Positions 1 through 13,078 of a DNA stretch of 64,000 nucleotides are shown piece after piece (position 1 is the first letter of the stretch; the number at the start of each line of letters is the position of its first letter). Origin of the DNA: Eucalyptus grandis (lineage: Eukaryota > Streptophyta > Magnoliopsida > Myrtales > Myrtaceae). A model generated the notes under the pieces. It was not told the origin of the DNA. It ran no database searches and saw nothing but the letters and a program-made list of their open reading frames with translations. The stretch spans positions 5,270,001-5,334,000 of the forward strand of contig NC_052620.1 in assembly GCF_016545825.1 (NCBI RefSeq), written 5' to 3'. A program made the position numbers and the translations under genes.

Positions 1-252
1 TCTTGAAAATATATGTAAATAAAGTGTCGTGGCTTGTCAATAAATTATGGTGATTAGTGGTGTGTATTTGTATCATGGTTGGTAGGGGGAGAGATGGTGA
101 TTTTTAAATTGCTTCCGCTAATGAGTCGCGCTGGGACCGTTTTGTTTTTAAAAAAAATGTGTCTATGAATTAGGACGCTTCTTCAAAGCAGAAAGGTAAT
201 AAGGTGTAACATTGGCGCTGGTGACGACCTGCGAAGGGTTCGGGGTGTCACA
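1..252. mobile_element. 3' tail of an unidentified LTR, cut by the window edge
   Basis: The stretch ends in GGTTCGGGGTGTCACA and then changes abruptly into sequence homologous to the interior of the solo LTR at 21,849-24,996. The CA-3' terminus and the resemblance to the GGGCGTGACA end of the neighbouring LTR family suggest the end of another gypsy-type LTR inserted in, or recombined with, the LTR that follows. No coding sequence is visible. The 5' end lies outside the window, so a target-site duplication cannot be tested. Confidence 0.4.
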
Positions 253-1077
253 TTTACCACCTGGCAGAGGTCATGCCCATTGGGCGGTCATCTACCACAT
301 TTTAAAGGTTGTGCTGAGTGGGGCCGTGATTTCACTAATTCTAATTGCCGAGTGGGGCCGTGATTACCACTAAATGTTAGACTTACCTGTAGAGTCGCTA
401 GTGAAGGCAATGATTGAATAATTAGAATGACCGTATGATGATCTTATTGACATGTAATCGACTGAGTCGATTGATTACTGAGACGATCCGAGTAATTGAA
501 TTGTTTGGATGATGTGATTGTGCTACAATTAAGTTGGTTCTTATAATTACATGTGATTGAATTATATAGATTGTACTAACTTGTAGGTAAGGACTAAGAC
601 GAGGTAAGTCTTCTTGATGTTGTGGCTAGGCCACACTGTGGTGTATTTTCTTTCAAATAGGGGTTCAGGGGGTTTAACTTGCTGAGACAAAGTCTCATCC
701 CGGTTGTGGGATTAAAATTTCCGGTCCCTGGTGGACGGAGTGGCCAGATAACTTTGGTTGACCTTGAGGAGTTGCAGAGGTGAAGTCATAAGGATTGGAG
801 AATGTGTCCGAATTGTAGGTCGTAGGATAGTTCCTTTTAAGAGCTGATCTTTTATAGACTTTTGGCCGTAGACCTCTGTTTGTAATTATGTTCAATCACG
901 GAAGTATTATGTTGTGGTTTTGCTTCCTACTTTTATATCCTGTATTTCATTGTCGGGGTTTTATAATACGTTTCGCTTGCGCAATAATAAATGAATGGGG
1001 TTGGCGACACTACCTGGCAATGTCGCATTGGTATGACCATGGTGGGATGTTGGCGCGCTTGAGGTTCGGGCGTGACA
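253..1077 (+). mobile_element. Truncated long gypsy-type LTR (LTR-A), 3' part
   Basis: This matches the last third of the solo LTR at 21,849-24,996 almost base for base, with roughly 5% differences by eye, and ends in the same GGGCGTGACA. It is followed by ATTTT and then CTAAA of the tandem unit, exactly the junction seen at 24,996/24,997. It therefore sits at the same point of the tandem unit as the other LTR. The left part is missing, replaced by another LTR end at 252. Strand is given relative to TGTGACATCC...GGGCGTGACA; the element's true orientation is unknown. The open frames at 695-895 and 888-1,091 are not genes. Confidence 0.75.
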
Positions 1078-4000
1078 ATTTTTCTAAATAGTATAATCAA
1101 ATATCTACTCATAGGTCATTACCGATGATGAAAATATTTTTTTACTAATTTTCCTTAATGATATAAGTAATTAATTTTCGAAAAATATTTTACAAATCAC
1201 TAATTTTTAGCAAAACGAATACAATCTAAGATTGGACACCACAAAATATTAACACCAATGACAATCGTAAGTTCGTAACCACGACCAGCCAAGAAACCCA
1301 CAGCTAGTTGTCAACTTCTTTCCTTTCTTGGAAAGAATGCTTTCACACGAAAAGCCGCGGTTGTTTTTTGTGACTTGTCTGCTTGGAACATCCACTTGCC
1401 TGATAATTAATATAAACTTGAAGTGGTAATTAAGGTCGGTTCAACCAATAGGGAAAGGATAAGCGAAATTTCACCGTCAAGTTTAGTTTATCGCCAATCA
1501 TGTCAGTCATTGTTCAAGGATATCCTTCTTTTTATTAGCCAAAGGCCACTATGCCTTTACGATTTGCTTCGGAAAATCCAACATATTGTGCTCCAGAAAA
1601 CCTCCGAACCAAGACTATGAAGAGTTTCGTCGCACGATTAGAACAAAATGACCTTGTGAGATTTATGAAATCATAGAAGGTATTATGCAGATTCAAAAAA
1701 TAGCAATGTATCAAATACTATCCCTAGCTATTAAATGATTTCTAGCAAATTTAGGAGATTCGACAGTCAAATTTCTAATACGGTTGGCTTATTTCTACCG
1801 AGTGAATGGCCCATTTTTAAAGTTCATTTACTCTTTTAACTCAATCCATTAGTCGACGTAAGGTTTTGGCTCTGGGTACAAATGCATTAGTGCCTCAAAC
1901 AGTAAAGAATGAGTTACTCATACTTGGATGAGGATCCTCTATCCATAAAGTGCTTTCATCGGTGTCTCAATTACTTCTCGCAAGTTGATGCACGTAAACA
2001 AGGTATTACTTCTTGCACCAACGATTGAGGTATTACTGAGACACCCGTAGAATCACCTTGTAGGGTAGAGGATCTATGTCGAGTCGCTAGATCTTCTTTC
2101 ATCTTTTTCTTCAAGATCAGCTTCATTTTGATTCTATGCCACTATTCCCTCATAGTATCACTTAATCAGGAAATTGGGAAGTATAACAGTTGCCCAAAAC
2201 TATATCGTCCACCAGTAGCCTAAAAGCTATATCATCCTCCAACAGCCTAACAATTTCTTAAAATAAACAACTTTGGGTCCCGCTCAATTTCTTGACTCCC
2301 TCGGCATGGCAATTACGTATCAATTTCCCCGTAGCAATACTTGTACATTTGACAAAGTCCAAACCAATGAAGGCACGGTATTCATCACATTGCAAATCGG
2401 ACAGTTTTTTTTTTCTGGATTAAACGGGGAATCTTTCATATGTTTGTCAGGAGAATGCTTAACTCTTTAATCTAGAGGCAAAACAATGACCAAGACCAGG
2501 CGGGACCCGTACTAAAAGAAATAATTAACATAGACTTCAGTATTTGGTCAAATGCTTCTATTTATGGCATTACAATCGGGGCACGTCTTTTCTGGGATAC
2601 TTTTCTGAGGAAATGTTAGGAGGAAGTTGAGAAGAATCATTTTTTTTGTGGACTAATTTTTCTAAACAATATAATCAAATATCTACTCATAGGTCATTAC
2701 CAATGATGAAAACATTTTTTTTTTTACTAATTTTTCTGAATGATATAAGTAATTAACTTTCGAAAAATATTTTACAGATCACTAATTTTTAGCGAAACGA
2801 ATACAATCTAAGATTGGACACCCACAAAATATTAACACCAATGACAATCGTTTGTTCGTAACCATGACCAGCCAAGAAACCCACAGCTAGTTGTCAACTT
2901 CTTTCCTTTCTTGGAAAGAATGCTTCACACGAACAGCCACGGTTGTTTTTTGTGACTTGCCTGCTTGGAACATCCACTTGCCTGATAATTAATATAAACT
3001 TGAAGTGGTAATTAAGGTCGGTTCAACCAATAGGGAAAGCATAAGCGCAATTTCAACGTCAAGTTTAGTTTATCGCCAATCATGTCAGTCATGGTTCGAG
3101 GATATCCTTCTTTTTATTAGCCAAAGGCCACTATGCATTTACGATTTGCTTCGGAAAATCCAACATATTGTGCTCCAGAAAAACCTCCGAACCAAGACTA
3201 TGAAGAGTTTCGTCGCACGATTAGAACAAAATGACCTTGTGAGATTTATGAAATCATAGAAGGTATTATGCAGATTCCAAAAAATAGTAATGTATCAAAT
3301 ACTATCCCTAGCTATTAAACGATTTCTCGCAAATTTAGGAGTCTCGACGATCAAATTTCTAATACGGTTGGGTTATTTCTACCGAGTGAATGGCCCATTT
3401 TTAAAGTTCATTTACTCTTTTAACTCAATCCATTAGTCGACGTAAGGTTTTGGCTCTGGGTACAAATGCATTCGTGCCTCAAACAGTAAAGAATGAGTTA
3501 CTCATACTTGGATGAGGATTCTCTATCCATAAAGTGCTTTCCTCGGTGTCTCAATTACTTCTCGCAAGTTGATGCACGTAAACAAGGTAGTACTTCTCGC
3601 AACAACGATTGAGGTAGTACTGAGACACACGTAGAATCACCTTGTAGGGTAGAGGATCTATGTCCAGTCACTAGATCTTCTTTCATCTTTTTCTTCAAGA
3701 TCAGCTTCATTTTGATTCTATGCCACTTTTCCCTGATAGTATCATTTAATCAGGAAATTGGGAAGTATAACAGTTGTTGAAAACTATATCGTCCACGAGC
3801 AGCCTAAAAGCTATATCGTCCTCCAGCAGCCTAAAAACTTCTTAAAATAAACAGCTTCGGGTCCCGCCCAATTTCTTGACTCCCGCGGCATGGTGATTAC
3901 GTATCAATTTCCGCGTAGCAATACTTGTACATTTGACAAAGTCCAAACCAATTAAGGCACGGTATTAATCACATTGCAAACCGGACAGTTTTTTTTTCTG

Positions 4001-5714
4001 GATTAAACCGGGAATCTTTCAAATGTTTGTCAGGAGAATGCTTAACTCTTTAATCTAGAGGACAAAACAATTACCAAGACCATGCAGGACCTGTCCTAAA
4101 AGACATAATTAACATAGACTTGAGTATTTGGTCAAATGCTTCTATTTATGGCATTGCAATCGGGGCACGTCTTTTCTAGGCTACTTTTCTGAGGAAATGT
4201 TAGGAGGCACTTGAGAACAATCATTTTTTTTGTGGACTAATTTTTCTAAACAATATAATCAAATATCTACTCATAGGTCATTACCGATGATGAAAATATT
4301 TTCTTTTACTAATTTTTTTTAACGATATAAGTAATTAATTTTCGAAAAATATTTTACAGATGACTAGTTTTTAGCGAAACGAATACAATCTTATATTGGA
4401 CACCCACAAAATATTAACACCAATGACAATCGTAAGTTCGTAACCACGACCAGCCAAGAAACCCACAGCTAGTTGTCAACTTCTTTCCTTTCTTGGAAAG
4501 AATGCTTTCACACGAAAAGCCGCGGTTGTTTTTTGTGACTTGTCTGCTTGCAAGATCCACTTGCCTGATAATTAATATAAACTTGAAGTGGTAATTAAGG
4601 TCGGTTTAACCAATAGGGAAAGGATAAGCGCAATTTCACCGTCAAGTTTAGTTTATCGCCAATCATGTCAGTCATTGTTCAAGGATATCCTTCTTTTTAT
4701 TAGCCAAAGGCCACTATGCCTTTACGATTTGCTTCGGAAAATCCAACATATTGTGCTCCAGAAAAACCTCCGAACCAAGACTATGAAGAGTTTCGTCGCA
4801 CGATTAGAACAAAATGACCTTGTGAGATTTATGAAATCATAGAAGGTATTATGCAGATTCCAAAAAATAGCAATGTATCAAATACTATCCCTAGCTATTA
4901 AATGATTTCTAGCAAATTTAGGAGATTCGACAGTCAAATTTCTAATACGGTTGGCTTATTTCTACCGAGTGAATGGCCCATTTTTAAAGTTCATTTACTC
5001 TTTTAACTCAATCCATTAGTCGACGTAAGTTTTTGGCTCTGGGTACAAATGCATTTGTGCCTCAAACAGTAAAGAATGAGTTACTCATACTGGATGAGGA
5101 TCATCTATCCATAAAGTGCTTCATCGGTGTCTCAAATACTTCTCGCAAGTTGATGCACGTAAACAAGGTAGTACTTCTCGCAACAACGATTGAGGTAGTA
5201 CTGAGACACACGTAGAATCACCTTGTAGGGTAGAGGATCTATGTCCAGTCACTAGATCTTCTTTCATCTTTTCTTCAAGATCAGCTTCATTTTGATTCTA
5301 TGCCACTTTTCCCTGATAGTATCATTTAATCAGGAAATCGGGAAGTATAACAGGTGTCGAAAACTATATCGTCCACCAGCAGCCTAAAAGCTATATTGTC
5401 CTCCAGCAGCCTAAAAACTTCTTAAAATAAATAGCTTCGGGTCCTACTCAATTCCTTGATTCCCTCGGCATGGCGATTACGTATCAATTTCCTCGTAGCA
5501 ATACTTGTACATTTGACAAAGTCCAAACCAATTAAGGCACGGTATTCATCCCATTGCAAACCGGACAGTTTTTTTTTTCTGGATTAAACGGGGAATCTTT
5601 GAGATGTTTGTCAGGAGAATGCTTAACTCTTTAATCTAGAGGCAAAACGATGACCAAGACCAGGCGGGACCTGTCCTAAAGAAATAATTAACATAGACTT
5701 GAGTATTTGGTCAA
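1078..5714. repeat. Tandem array A, ~1.58 kb units upstream of CYP79 copy A
   Basis: Head-to-tail units start at CTAAA... near 1,084, 2,662 and 4,246, giving periods of 1,578 and 1,584 bp. The third unit stops at 5,714, where the CYP79 segment begins. Each unit holds an AT-rich start with a poly-T run, a block around TTGTCAACTTCTTTCC, a short GTG-started frame (1,423, 3,005, 4,588), a partial internal duplication around AACTATATCGTCC, and an end reading GAGTATTTGGTCAA. I recognise no protein or RNA in the unit. Small indels break the short frames differently in different units, so this looks non-coding. The third unit is closest to the unit directly upstream of CYP79 copy B. Confidence 0.9.
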
Positions 5715-5828
5715 TATTAATTATCGTTGAACCGAACCGAACCCCCACCCCCTTAAAAGGGGAGGAAATGAGAAAAAGCTTAGATCCCTTGAAGCCTGGT
5801 GTCTCCTGAACCATCCAAAGCAAACAAA

Positions 5829-7686
5829 ATGATCTCCGCCAATTCTATACCCCAACTCTTCACAGTTCTGATCCTCTTCCTTATACACGTGACGAAAGCA
5901 ATGTTCAGGAATATCCACAAAAATGGAAGATCAGCGCCACGACTTCCCCCCGGTCCTGCCCCGTGGCCCATCATTGGCTGTGTGCCCGAAATGCTGACCC
6001 AAAAGCCAACATTCCGGTGGATACATAGCGTCATGAAGGAGACGGACACTGACATTGCATGTATTCGGCTCGGCAATGTTCACATCATCCCCGTTACATG
6101 CCCCGAAATCGCCAGAGAATTCCTCAAGAAGCATGATGCAACATTTTCGTCAAGGCCTACTTCAATGGCGACACGAACGTATAGTGGCGGATACCTCACA
6201 ACCATCCTAAGTCCTTATGGTGACCAATGGATGAAAATGAGGAGAGTTATAGTTTCGGAAATTATTTCCCCGCAAGGCATCATTGGTTGAAGGATAAAAG
6301 AACCGAGGAAGCAGACAACTTGGTCAAGTACATTTACAATCGAAGCAAAAGCTCAAGCAGAACTGTAAATGTGAGGACCGCCGCTAGACAATATACTGGA
6401 AACGTGATCCGGAAGTTAATGTTTAGTAAAAGATACTTCGGAGAGGAAAGGGCGGACGGCGAACCAACCATTGCTGAGGAAGAACATGTTGGGGCGATAT
6501 TTACTATACTGAAGTATTTATATGCATTTTGCATATCTGACTATTTACCTTGGTTGGTAGGACTTGATTTAGATGGTCATGAGAAGTTTGTTAAAGAGGC
6601 CGTCAGCACTGTAAACAACTATCATGACCCCATAATTGATGCAAGGATCGGAAAATGGAGGAGGTTCGGCAATTTGAACGAGAAATCTACCAGCAATGAT
6701 CCTCATGATTTGCTCGATGTTCTGGTTACGCTCAAGGATTCAGAGGGAAAGCCACTACTTACACCTGAAGAAATCAAAGCACAAGTAACGGTAAGATGCA
6801 AACATGTATTTACTAGCTTCTTTTTCTTTAAGCGGACTTTTTTTACTTGTGTATGCGTATGCCAAATAGATCTCCATAGTATACTTTAATACATCGTCAA
6901 TATGCTGTCTTTGCATTAACAGAAACTCAATTTCACTTGAATTATATCCTCCATGCATTGTCTCTTTTGTTTTCAAATAAATTTTGAGGGTCTAAACGAT
7001 ACACGGGAAATTTATGGATGAATCACAAGAACATAACCAATCAAAATCTATAATTGCAGGAAATGATGTTCGCCACTGTCGACAATCCCTCAAACGCAGT
7101 TGAATGGGCCATGGCTGAGATGATAAACCAACCTGAAATCCTCAAGATAGCGAAGGAGGAATTGGACAGGGTCGTTGGTAAAGAGAGATTAGTTCAGGAA
7201 TGTGACATCCCACATCTTAATTATATCAAAGCATGCATTCGAGAAGCCTTCAGGCTCCATCCAATCGCACCTTTCAACCCTCCACACATGGCCATGTCTG
7301 ATGCCATTGTCGCCGGCTACTTCATCCCAAAGGGAAGTCACGTGCTACTGAGCCGTTTTGGCCTTGGGCGAAACCCTAAGGTCTGGAACAAGCCACTTGA
7401 GTTTAGGCCAGAGCGGCACTTTATTAGTGACTGCATTGAAGTTCCTCTCACAGAGCCGAACTTGCGCTTCATTTCCTTTAGCACAGGGCGTCGCGGCTGT
7501 GTGGCTCCGATGCTTGGGACTGCAATGACTGTCATGCTTCTTGCTAGGATGGTTCAAGGGTTTAATTGGATGGCACCGCCTAATGTCACAAGTATTAATC
7601 TTGATGAGTCCTTTGAGGATCTGTCTCTTGCTGATCCGCTCGTTGCTCATGCTGAGCCACGTTTGCCATTGCATCTCTATCCTTGA
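5829..7686 (+). CDS. CYP79: CYP79-family cytochrome P450 (amino acid N-monooxygenase), copy A, one frameshift
   Basis: CYP79 enzymes are ER-anchored P450s that N-hydroxylate an amino acid twice to give an aldoxime; the substrate cannot be read from sequence. Exon 1 is 5,829-6,790, the intron 6,791-7,059 (GT...AG, phase 0, at the position usual for the family), exon 2 7,060-7,686, about 529 residues in total, a normal length. Seen in order: N-terminal hydrophobic anchor, proline hinge [10 protein letters not shown], the CYP79-specific [10 protein letters not shown] in place of the usual I-helix threonine motif, ExxR helix as [15 protein letters not shown], and heme loop SFSTGRRGC. The ATG at 5,829 was chosen because upstream in-frame codons reach only a GTG. 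One base is missing near 6,268-6,271 (four C where copy B has five), shifting the frame after ISP; the downstream frame is open. Either a pseudogene or a consensus error. Confidence 0.9.
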
Positions 7687-7757
7687 GTTTTACTTGCAAG
7701 AAAGTGAAAGTTAAACGTTGCTTAGCCTGTTGTGTGCTCCAGTTATTTGAGTGGAAT

Positions 7758-7763
7758 AATAAA
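7758..7763 (+). terminator. Candidate polyadenylation signal of CYP79 copy A
   Basis: AATAAA lies about 70 bp after the TGA at 7,684-7,686, inside an AT-rich stretch. The same sequence follows copy B near 39,554. Position and motif fit a plant near-upstream element; there is no transcript evidence. Confidence 0.45.
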
Positions 7764-7955
7764 TAATTTCGATTTATTTTTGCTCCTTTCCCCCAAAGAT
7801 CAGCCAATATGAGGTTTTTCTGTTCACCGATACCCTCAAAGTGCACTTTAGAATATCAAATGATGAAGATGATGCAGCTTTAAGCCTTACTAGCTAGTAA
7901 AGAGAGTGTGATGATGCCCAGTTTACACCACAGAAACAAAGAAGGCCCCCACCTT

Positions 7956-10900
7956 TCGAAAACTATATCGTCCTCCACCAGCCTAAAAACTTCTTAAAAT
8001 AAACAGCTTCGGGTCCTGTTCAATTTCTTGACTCCCTCGGCATGTCGATTACGTATCAATTTCCCCGTAGCAATACTTGTACAATTGACAAAGTCCAAAC
8101 CAATTAAGGCACGGTATTCATCACATTGCAAACCGGACAGTTTTTTTTTTTTTTCTGGATTAAAGGGGAATCTTTCCGGTGTTTGTCAGGAGAATGCTTA
8201 ACTCTTTAATCTAGAGGCAAAAAAATTACCAAGACCAGCTGGGACCTATCCTAAAAGAAATAATTAACATAGACTTTAGTATTTGGTCAAATGCTTCTAT
8301 TTATGGCATTGCAATCGGGGCACGTCTTTTCTGGGCTACTTTTCTGGGCTACTTTTCTGAGGGAATGTTAGGAGGCACTTGAGAAGAGTCATTTTTTTGT
8401 GGACTAATTTTTCTAAACAATATAATCAAATATCTACTCATAGGTCGTTACCGATGATGAAAACATTTTCTTTTTACTAATTTTTCTGAATGATATAAGT
8501 AATTAATTTTCGAAAAAATGTTTTACATATCACTCATTTTTAGCGAAACGAATACAATCTAGGATTGAACACCAACAAAATATTAACACCAATGACAATC
8601 GTCAATGCGTAACGACGACCAGCCAAACAACCAACAGCTAGTTGTCAACTTCTTTCCTTTCTTGGAAAGAATGCTTTCACACGAAAAGCCGCGGTTGTTT
8701 TTTGTGACTTGTCTGCTTGCAACATCCACTTGCCTGATAATTAATATAAACTTGAAGTGGTAATTAAGGTCGGTTCAACCAAAAGGGAAAGGACAAGCGC
8801 AATTTCACCGTCAAGTTTAGTTTATCGCCAATCATGTCAGTCATGGTTCAAGGATATCCTTCTTTTTATTAACCAAAGGCCACTATGCCTTTACGATTTG
8901 CTTCGGAATATCCAACATATAGTGCTGCAGAAATACCAGCAAACCAAGACTATGAAGAGTTTCGTCGCACGATTAGAACAAAATGACCTGTGAGATTTAT
9001 GAAATCATAGAAGGTATTATGCAGATTCCAAAAAATAGCAATGTATCAAATACTATCCCTAGCTATTAAAAGATTTCTAGCAAATTTAGGAGACTCGACA
9101 ATCAAATTTCTAATATGGTTGGCTTATTTCTACCTAGTGAATGGCCCATTTTTAAAGTTCATTTACTCTTTTAACTCAATCCATTAGTCAACGTAACGTT
9201 TTGGCTCTGGGTACAAAAGCATTTGTTCCTCAAACAGTAAAGAATGAGTTACTCATACTTCGATGAGGATCCTCTACCCATAAAGTGCTTTCGTCGGTGT
9301 CTCAATTACTTCTCGCAAGTTGATGCACGTAAACAAGGTATTACTGTCTCAATTTCTTGCCTCCCTCGGCATGGCGATTACGTATCAATTTCCCCGTAGC
9401 AATACTTGTACATTTGACAAAGTCCAAACCAATTAAGGCACGGTATTCATCACATTGCAAACCGGACAGTTTTTTTTTTCTAGATTAAACCGGGAATCTT
9501 TCAGATGTTTGTCAGGAGAATTCTTAACTCTTTAATCTAGAGGCAAAACAAATACCAAGACCAGGCGGGACCTGTCCTAAAAGAAATAAATAACATATAC
9601 TTGAGTATTTGGTCAAATGCTTCTTTTTATGGCATTGCCATCAGGGCACGTCTTTTCTTTGCTACTTTTCTGAGGGAATGTTAGGAGGCACTTGAGAAGA
9701 GTCATTTTTTTGTGGACTAATTTTTCTAAACAATATAATCAAATATCTACTCATAGGTTATTACCGATGATGAAAATATTTTTTTTATTAATTTTTCTGA
9801 ATGATATAAGTAATTAATTTTCGAAAAACTATTTTACAGATCACTAATTTTTAGCGAAACGCATACAATCTAAGATTGAACACCAACAAAATATTAACAC
9901 CAATGACAATCGTAAATTCGTAACCACGACCAGCCAAGAAACCCACAGCTAGTTGTCAACTTCTTTCCTTTCTTGGAAAGAGAATGCTTTCACACGAAAA
10001 GCCGCGGTTGTTTTTTGTGACTTGTCTGCTTGGAACATCCTCTTGCCTGATAATTAATATAAACTTGAAGTGTTTACTTCTCGCAAGTTGATGCACGTAA
10101 ACAAGGTATTACTTCTCGCACCAACGATGGAGGTATTACTGAGATGCCCGTTGAATCACCTTGTAGGGTAGAGGATCTATGTCGAGTCGCTAGATCTACT
10201 TTCATCTTTTTCTTCAAGATCAGCTTCATTTTGATTCTATGCCACTTTTCCCTGATAGTATCATTTAACCAGGAAATTGGGAAGTATAACAGTTGTCGAA
10301 AACTATATTCGTCCACCAGCAGCCTAAAAGCTATATCGTCCTCCAACAACCTAAAAACTTCTTAAAATAAACAGCTTTGGGTCCTGTTCAATTTCTTGAC
10401 TCCCTCGGCATGGCGATTACGTATCAATTTCCCCGTAGCAATACTTGTACATTTCACAAAGTCCAAACCAATTAAGGCACGGTATTCATCACATTGCAAA
10501 CCGAACAGTTTTTTTTTCTGGATTAAACGGGGAATCTTTCAGATGTTTGTCAGGAGAATGCTCAACTCTTTAATCTAGATGCAAAAAAATTACCAAGACC
10601 AGGCGGGACCTGTCCTAAAAGAAATAAATAACATAGACTTGAGTATTTGGTCAAATGCTTCTATTTATGGCATTGCAATCGGTGCACGTCTTTTTTGGGC
10701 TACTTTTCTGAGGGAATGTTAGGAGGCACTTGAGAAGAATCATTTTTTTGTGGACTAATTTTTCTAAACAATATAATCAAATAGCTACTCATAGGTCATT
10801 ACCGATGATGAAAATATTTTTTTATTAATTTTTCTTAATGATATAAGTAATTAATTTTCGAAAAAATATTTTACAGATCACTAATTTTTAGCGAAACGAA

Positions 10901-12133
10901 TACAATCTAAGATTGAACACCAACAAAATATTAACACCAATGACAATCGTAAATTCGTAACCACGACAAGCCAAGCAACCAACAGCTAGTTGTCAACTTC
11001 TTTCCTTTCTTGGAAAGAATGCTTTCAGACGAAAAGCCGCGGTTATTTTTTGTGACTTGTCTGCTTGGAACATCCTCTTGCCTGATAATTAATATAAGCT
11101 TGAAGTGGTAATTAAGGTTGGTTCAATCAATAGGGAAAGGATAAGCGCAATTTCACCGTCAAGTTTAGTTTATCGCCAATCATGTCAGTCATGGTTCAAG
11201 GATATCCTTCGTTTAATTAGCCAAAGACCATGCCTTTATGATTTGCTTCGAAATATCCAACATATAGTGCTGCAGAAAAGCCAGCAAACCAAGACTATGA
11301 AGAGTTTCGTCGCACGATTAGAACAAAATGTCCTGTGAGATTTATGAAATCATAGAAGGTATTATGCAGATTCCAATAAATAGCAATGTATCAAATACTA
11401 TCCCTAGCTATTAATAGATTTCTAGCAAATTTAGGAGACTCGACAATCAAATTTCTAATACGGTTGGCTTATTTCTACCGAGTGAATGGCCCATTTTTAA
11501 AGTTCATTTACCCTTTTAACTCAATCCATTAGTCGACGTAAGGTTTTCGCTATGGGTACAAAAGCATTCGTGCCTCAAACAGTAAAGAATGAGTTACTCA
11601 TACTTGGATGAGGATCCTCTACCCATAAAGTGCTTTCGTCGGTGTCTCAATTACTTGTCGCGAGTTGATGCACGCAAACAAGGTATTACTTCTCGCACAA
11701 ACGATTGAGGTATTACTGAGACACCCATAGAATCACCTTGTAGGGTAGATGATCTATGTCGAGTCGCTAGATCTACTTTCATCTTTTCTTCAAGATCAGC
11801 TTCATTTTGATTCTATGCCACTTTTCCCTGATAGTATCATTTAACCAGGAAATTGGGAAGTATAACAGTTGTCGAAAACTATATAGTCCACCAGCGACAT
11901 AAAAGCTATATCATCCTCGAGCAGCCTAAAAACTTCTTAAAATAAACAGCTTCGGGTCCTGTTCAATTTCTCGACTCCCTCGGTATGGCGATTACGTATC
12001 AATTTCCCGCTAGCAATACTTGTACATTTGACAAAGTCCAAACCAATTAAGGCACGGTATTAATCACATTGCAAACCGGATAGTTTTTTTTTTTCTGGAT
12101 TAAACGGGGAATCTTTCAGATGTTTGTCAGGAG
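7956..12133. repeat. Tandem array B, downstream of CYP79 copy A
   Basis: The ~1.58 kb unit resumes at TCGAAAACTATATCG, about 330 bp before the point where array A stopped, so that segment flanks the gene on both sides. Unit starts are at 8,413, 9,726 and 10,764. The 8,413 unit is 1,313 bp and the 9,726 unit 1,038 bp; each lacks an internal block, with joins near 9,345 and 10,072. The last unit is cut at 12,133 by the Sirevirus and finishes at 21,640-21,848, adding to 1,579 bp. A direct duplication of TTTTCTGGGCTAC sits near 8,330. No gene is seen. Confidence 0.88.
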
Positions 12134-13063
12134 TGAGATAGCTAGTATAAGCACCTAGAGGGGGGTGAATAGGTGCACAAACAATTTATCGAGATACGGA
12201 AGCGATTCTTGGCAAATGATAGAAAGGAAATTCTCTCTTAATTAACAAAATGAAATACGATCAAGGTAAAGAGAGTAAGGAAGAGAGAATTGAACACAGG
12301 ATTTATAGTGGTTCGGCTTATTCCAAGCCTACGTCCACTCTTCCGCACTGACAGCCCACCGGCTGGATTTCACTATGATCAAAAGAGAAGTTACAGCACA
12401 GCTTTGCCTTGATTCTACAGTGTAGATGTTCTACCACACCTCCTCAAGGTTTCTCACAAATATAGACTCTTTTTTGTATACAAGTATTCGCTCAAAGTGA
12501 TTGTCTAAACAAAAAGGAGCTTCAGACTTTGGAATTCTTCTATCGTGCACACCTCAAACAACTAAGACCTTCTTCCTTATATACTCCTTTATGCCATCAT
12601 ACTCGTTGGCACTTTCCAAAGGAATTCCTCCAATCTACCCGTTGGACGGAATCAATTAGGAAGATTGTTCGAGCTATTAAAGGAACGTGTCGATAGCCCA
12701 TCAATCATGTTCGCCCATACAATCAGGATCTCGGTTTCCATAAGTAAAATCTTCCAAAAATATTTAGGCAATCATCGAATCTTCAATCATCGAATCAATC
12801 TTGATCAATCAAAGGATTCCGTTACGTCTTCTCTAGCCACGAGATCTTCTCCAGTTGATAAGATTAAATCCTTGACGGAACATCCAGTTCTGGATAACCT
12901 TTCTTCAACGGATTAGAGACTGTCAATGAGGATAGACTTTGAGTCTTGAGTCTGGCTGTCCGGGAGGTCTTTAGACTTTAAATAGCGAGTCCGCAAGCCT
13001 TCAGACTAGACTGATGGAAACGTTTTGTCAACTTCAAAACACTTCAAGAAGATTTCTCCAACA
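12134..13063 (-). repeat. 3' LTR of Sirevirus element 1
   Basis: 930 bp, TG...CA termini on the minus strand (TGTTGGAGAAAT...GCTATCTCA). It is nearly identical to 20,703-21,634 and is preceded on the element strand by a polypurine tract. The short frame at 12,665-12,916 recurs in the other LTR and is not a gene. Confidence 0.95.
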
Positions 13064-13078
13064 ATCTCCCCCTTTTTG
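13064..13078 (-). other. Polypurine tract of Sirevirus element 1
   Basis: On the element strand this reads CAAAAAGGGGGAGAT directly before the 3' LTR, the expected plus-strand DNA primer site. Element 2 has the same motif at 38,246-38,258. Confidence 0.85.

Noticed and set aside
1423..5215. Repeated short frames (65-84 codons, VIKVGSTNRER...) in the tandem units, also at 8,757, 11,105, 25,358 and 40,461
   Set aside because: They start at GTG, have no recognisable domain, and are broken at different places by single-base differences among units; they are by-products of the repeat.
7338..7846. Minus-strand frames over CYP79 exon 2 (and 39,177-39,642)
   Set aside because: Shadow frames of the P450 and its 3' UTR; identical in both copies because the DNA is identical.
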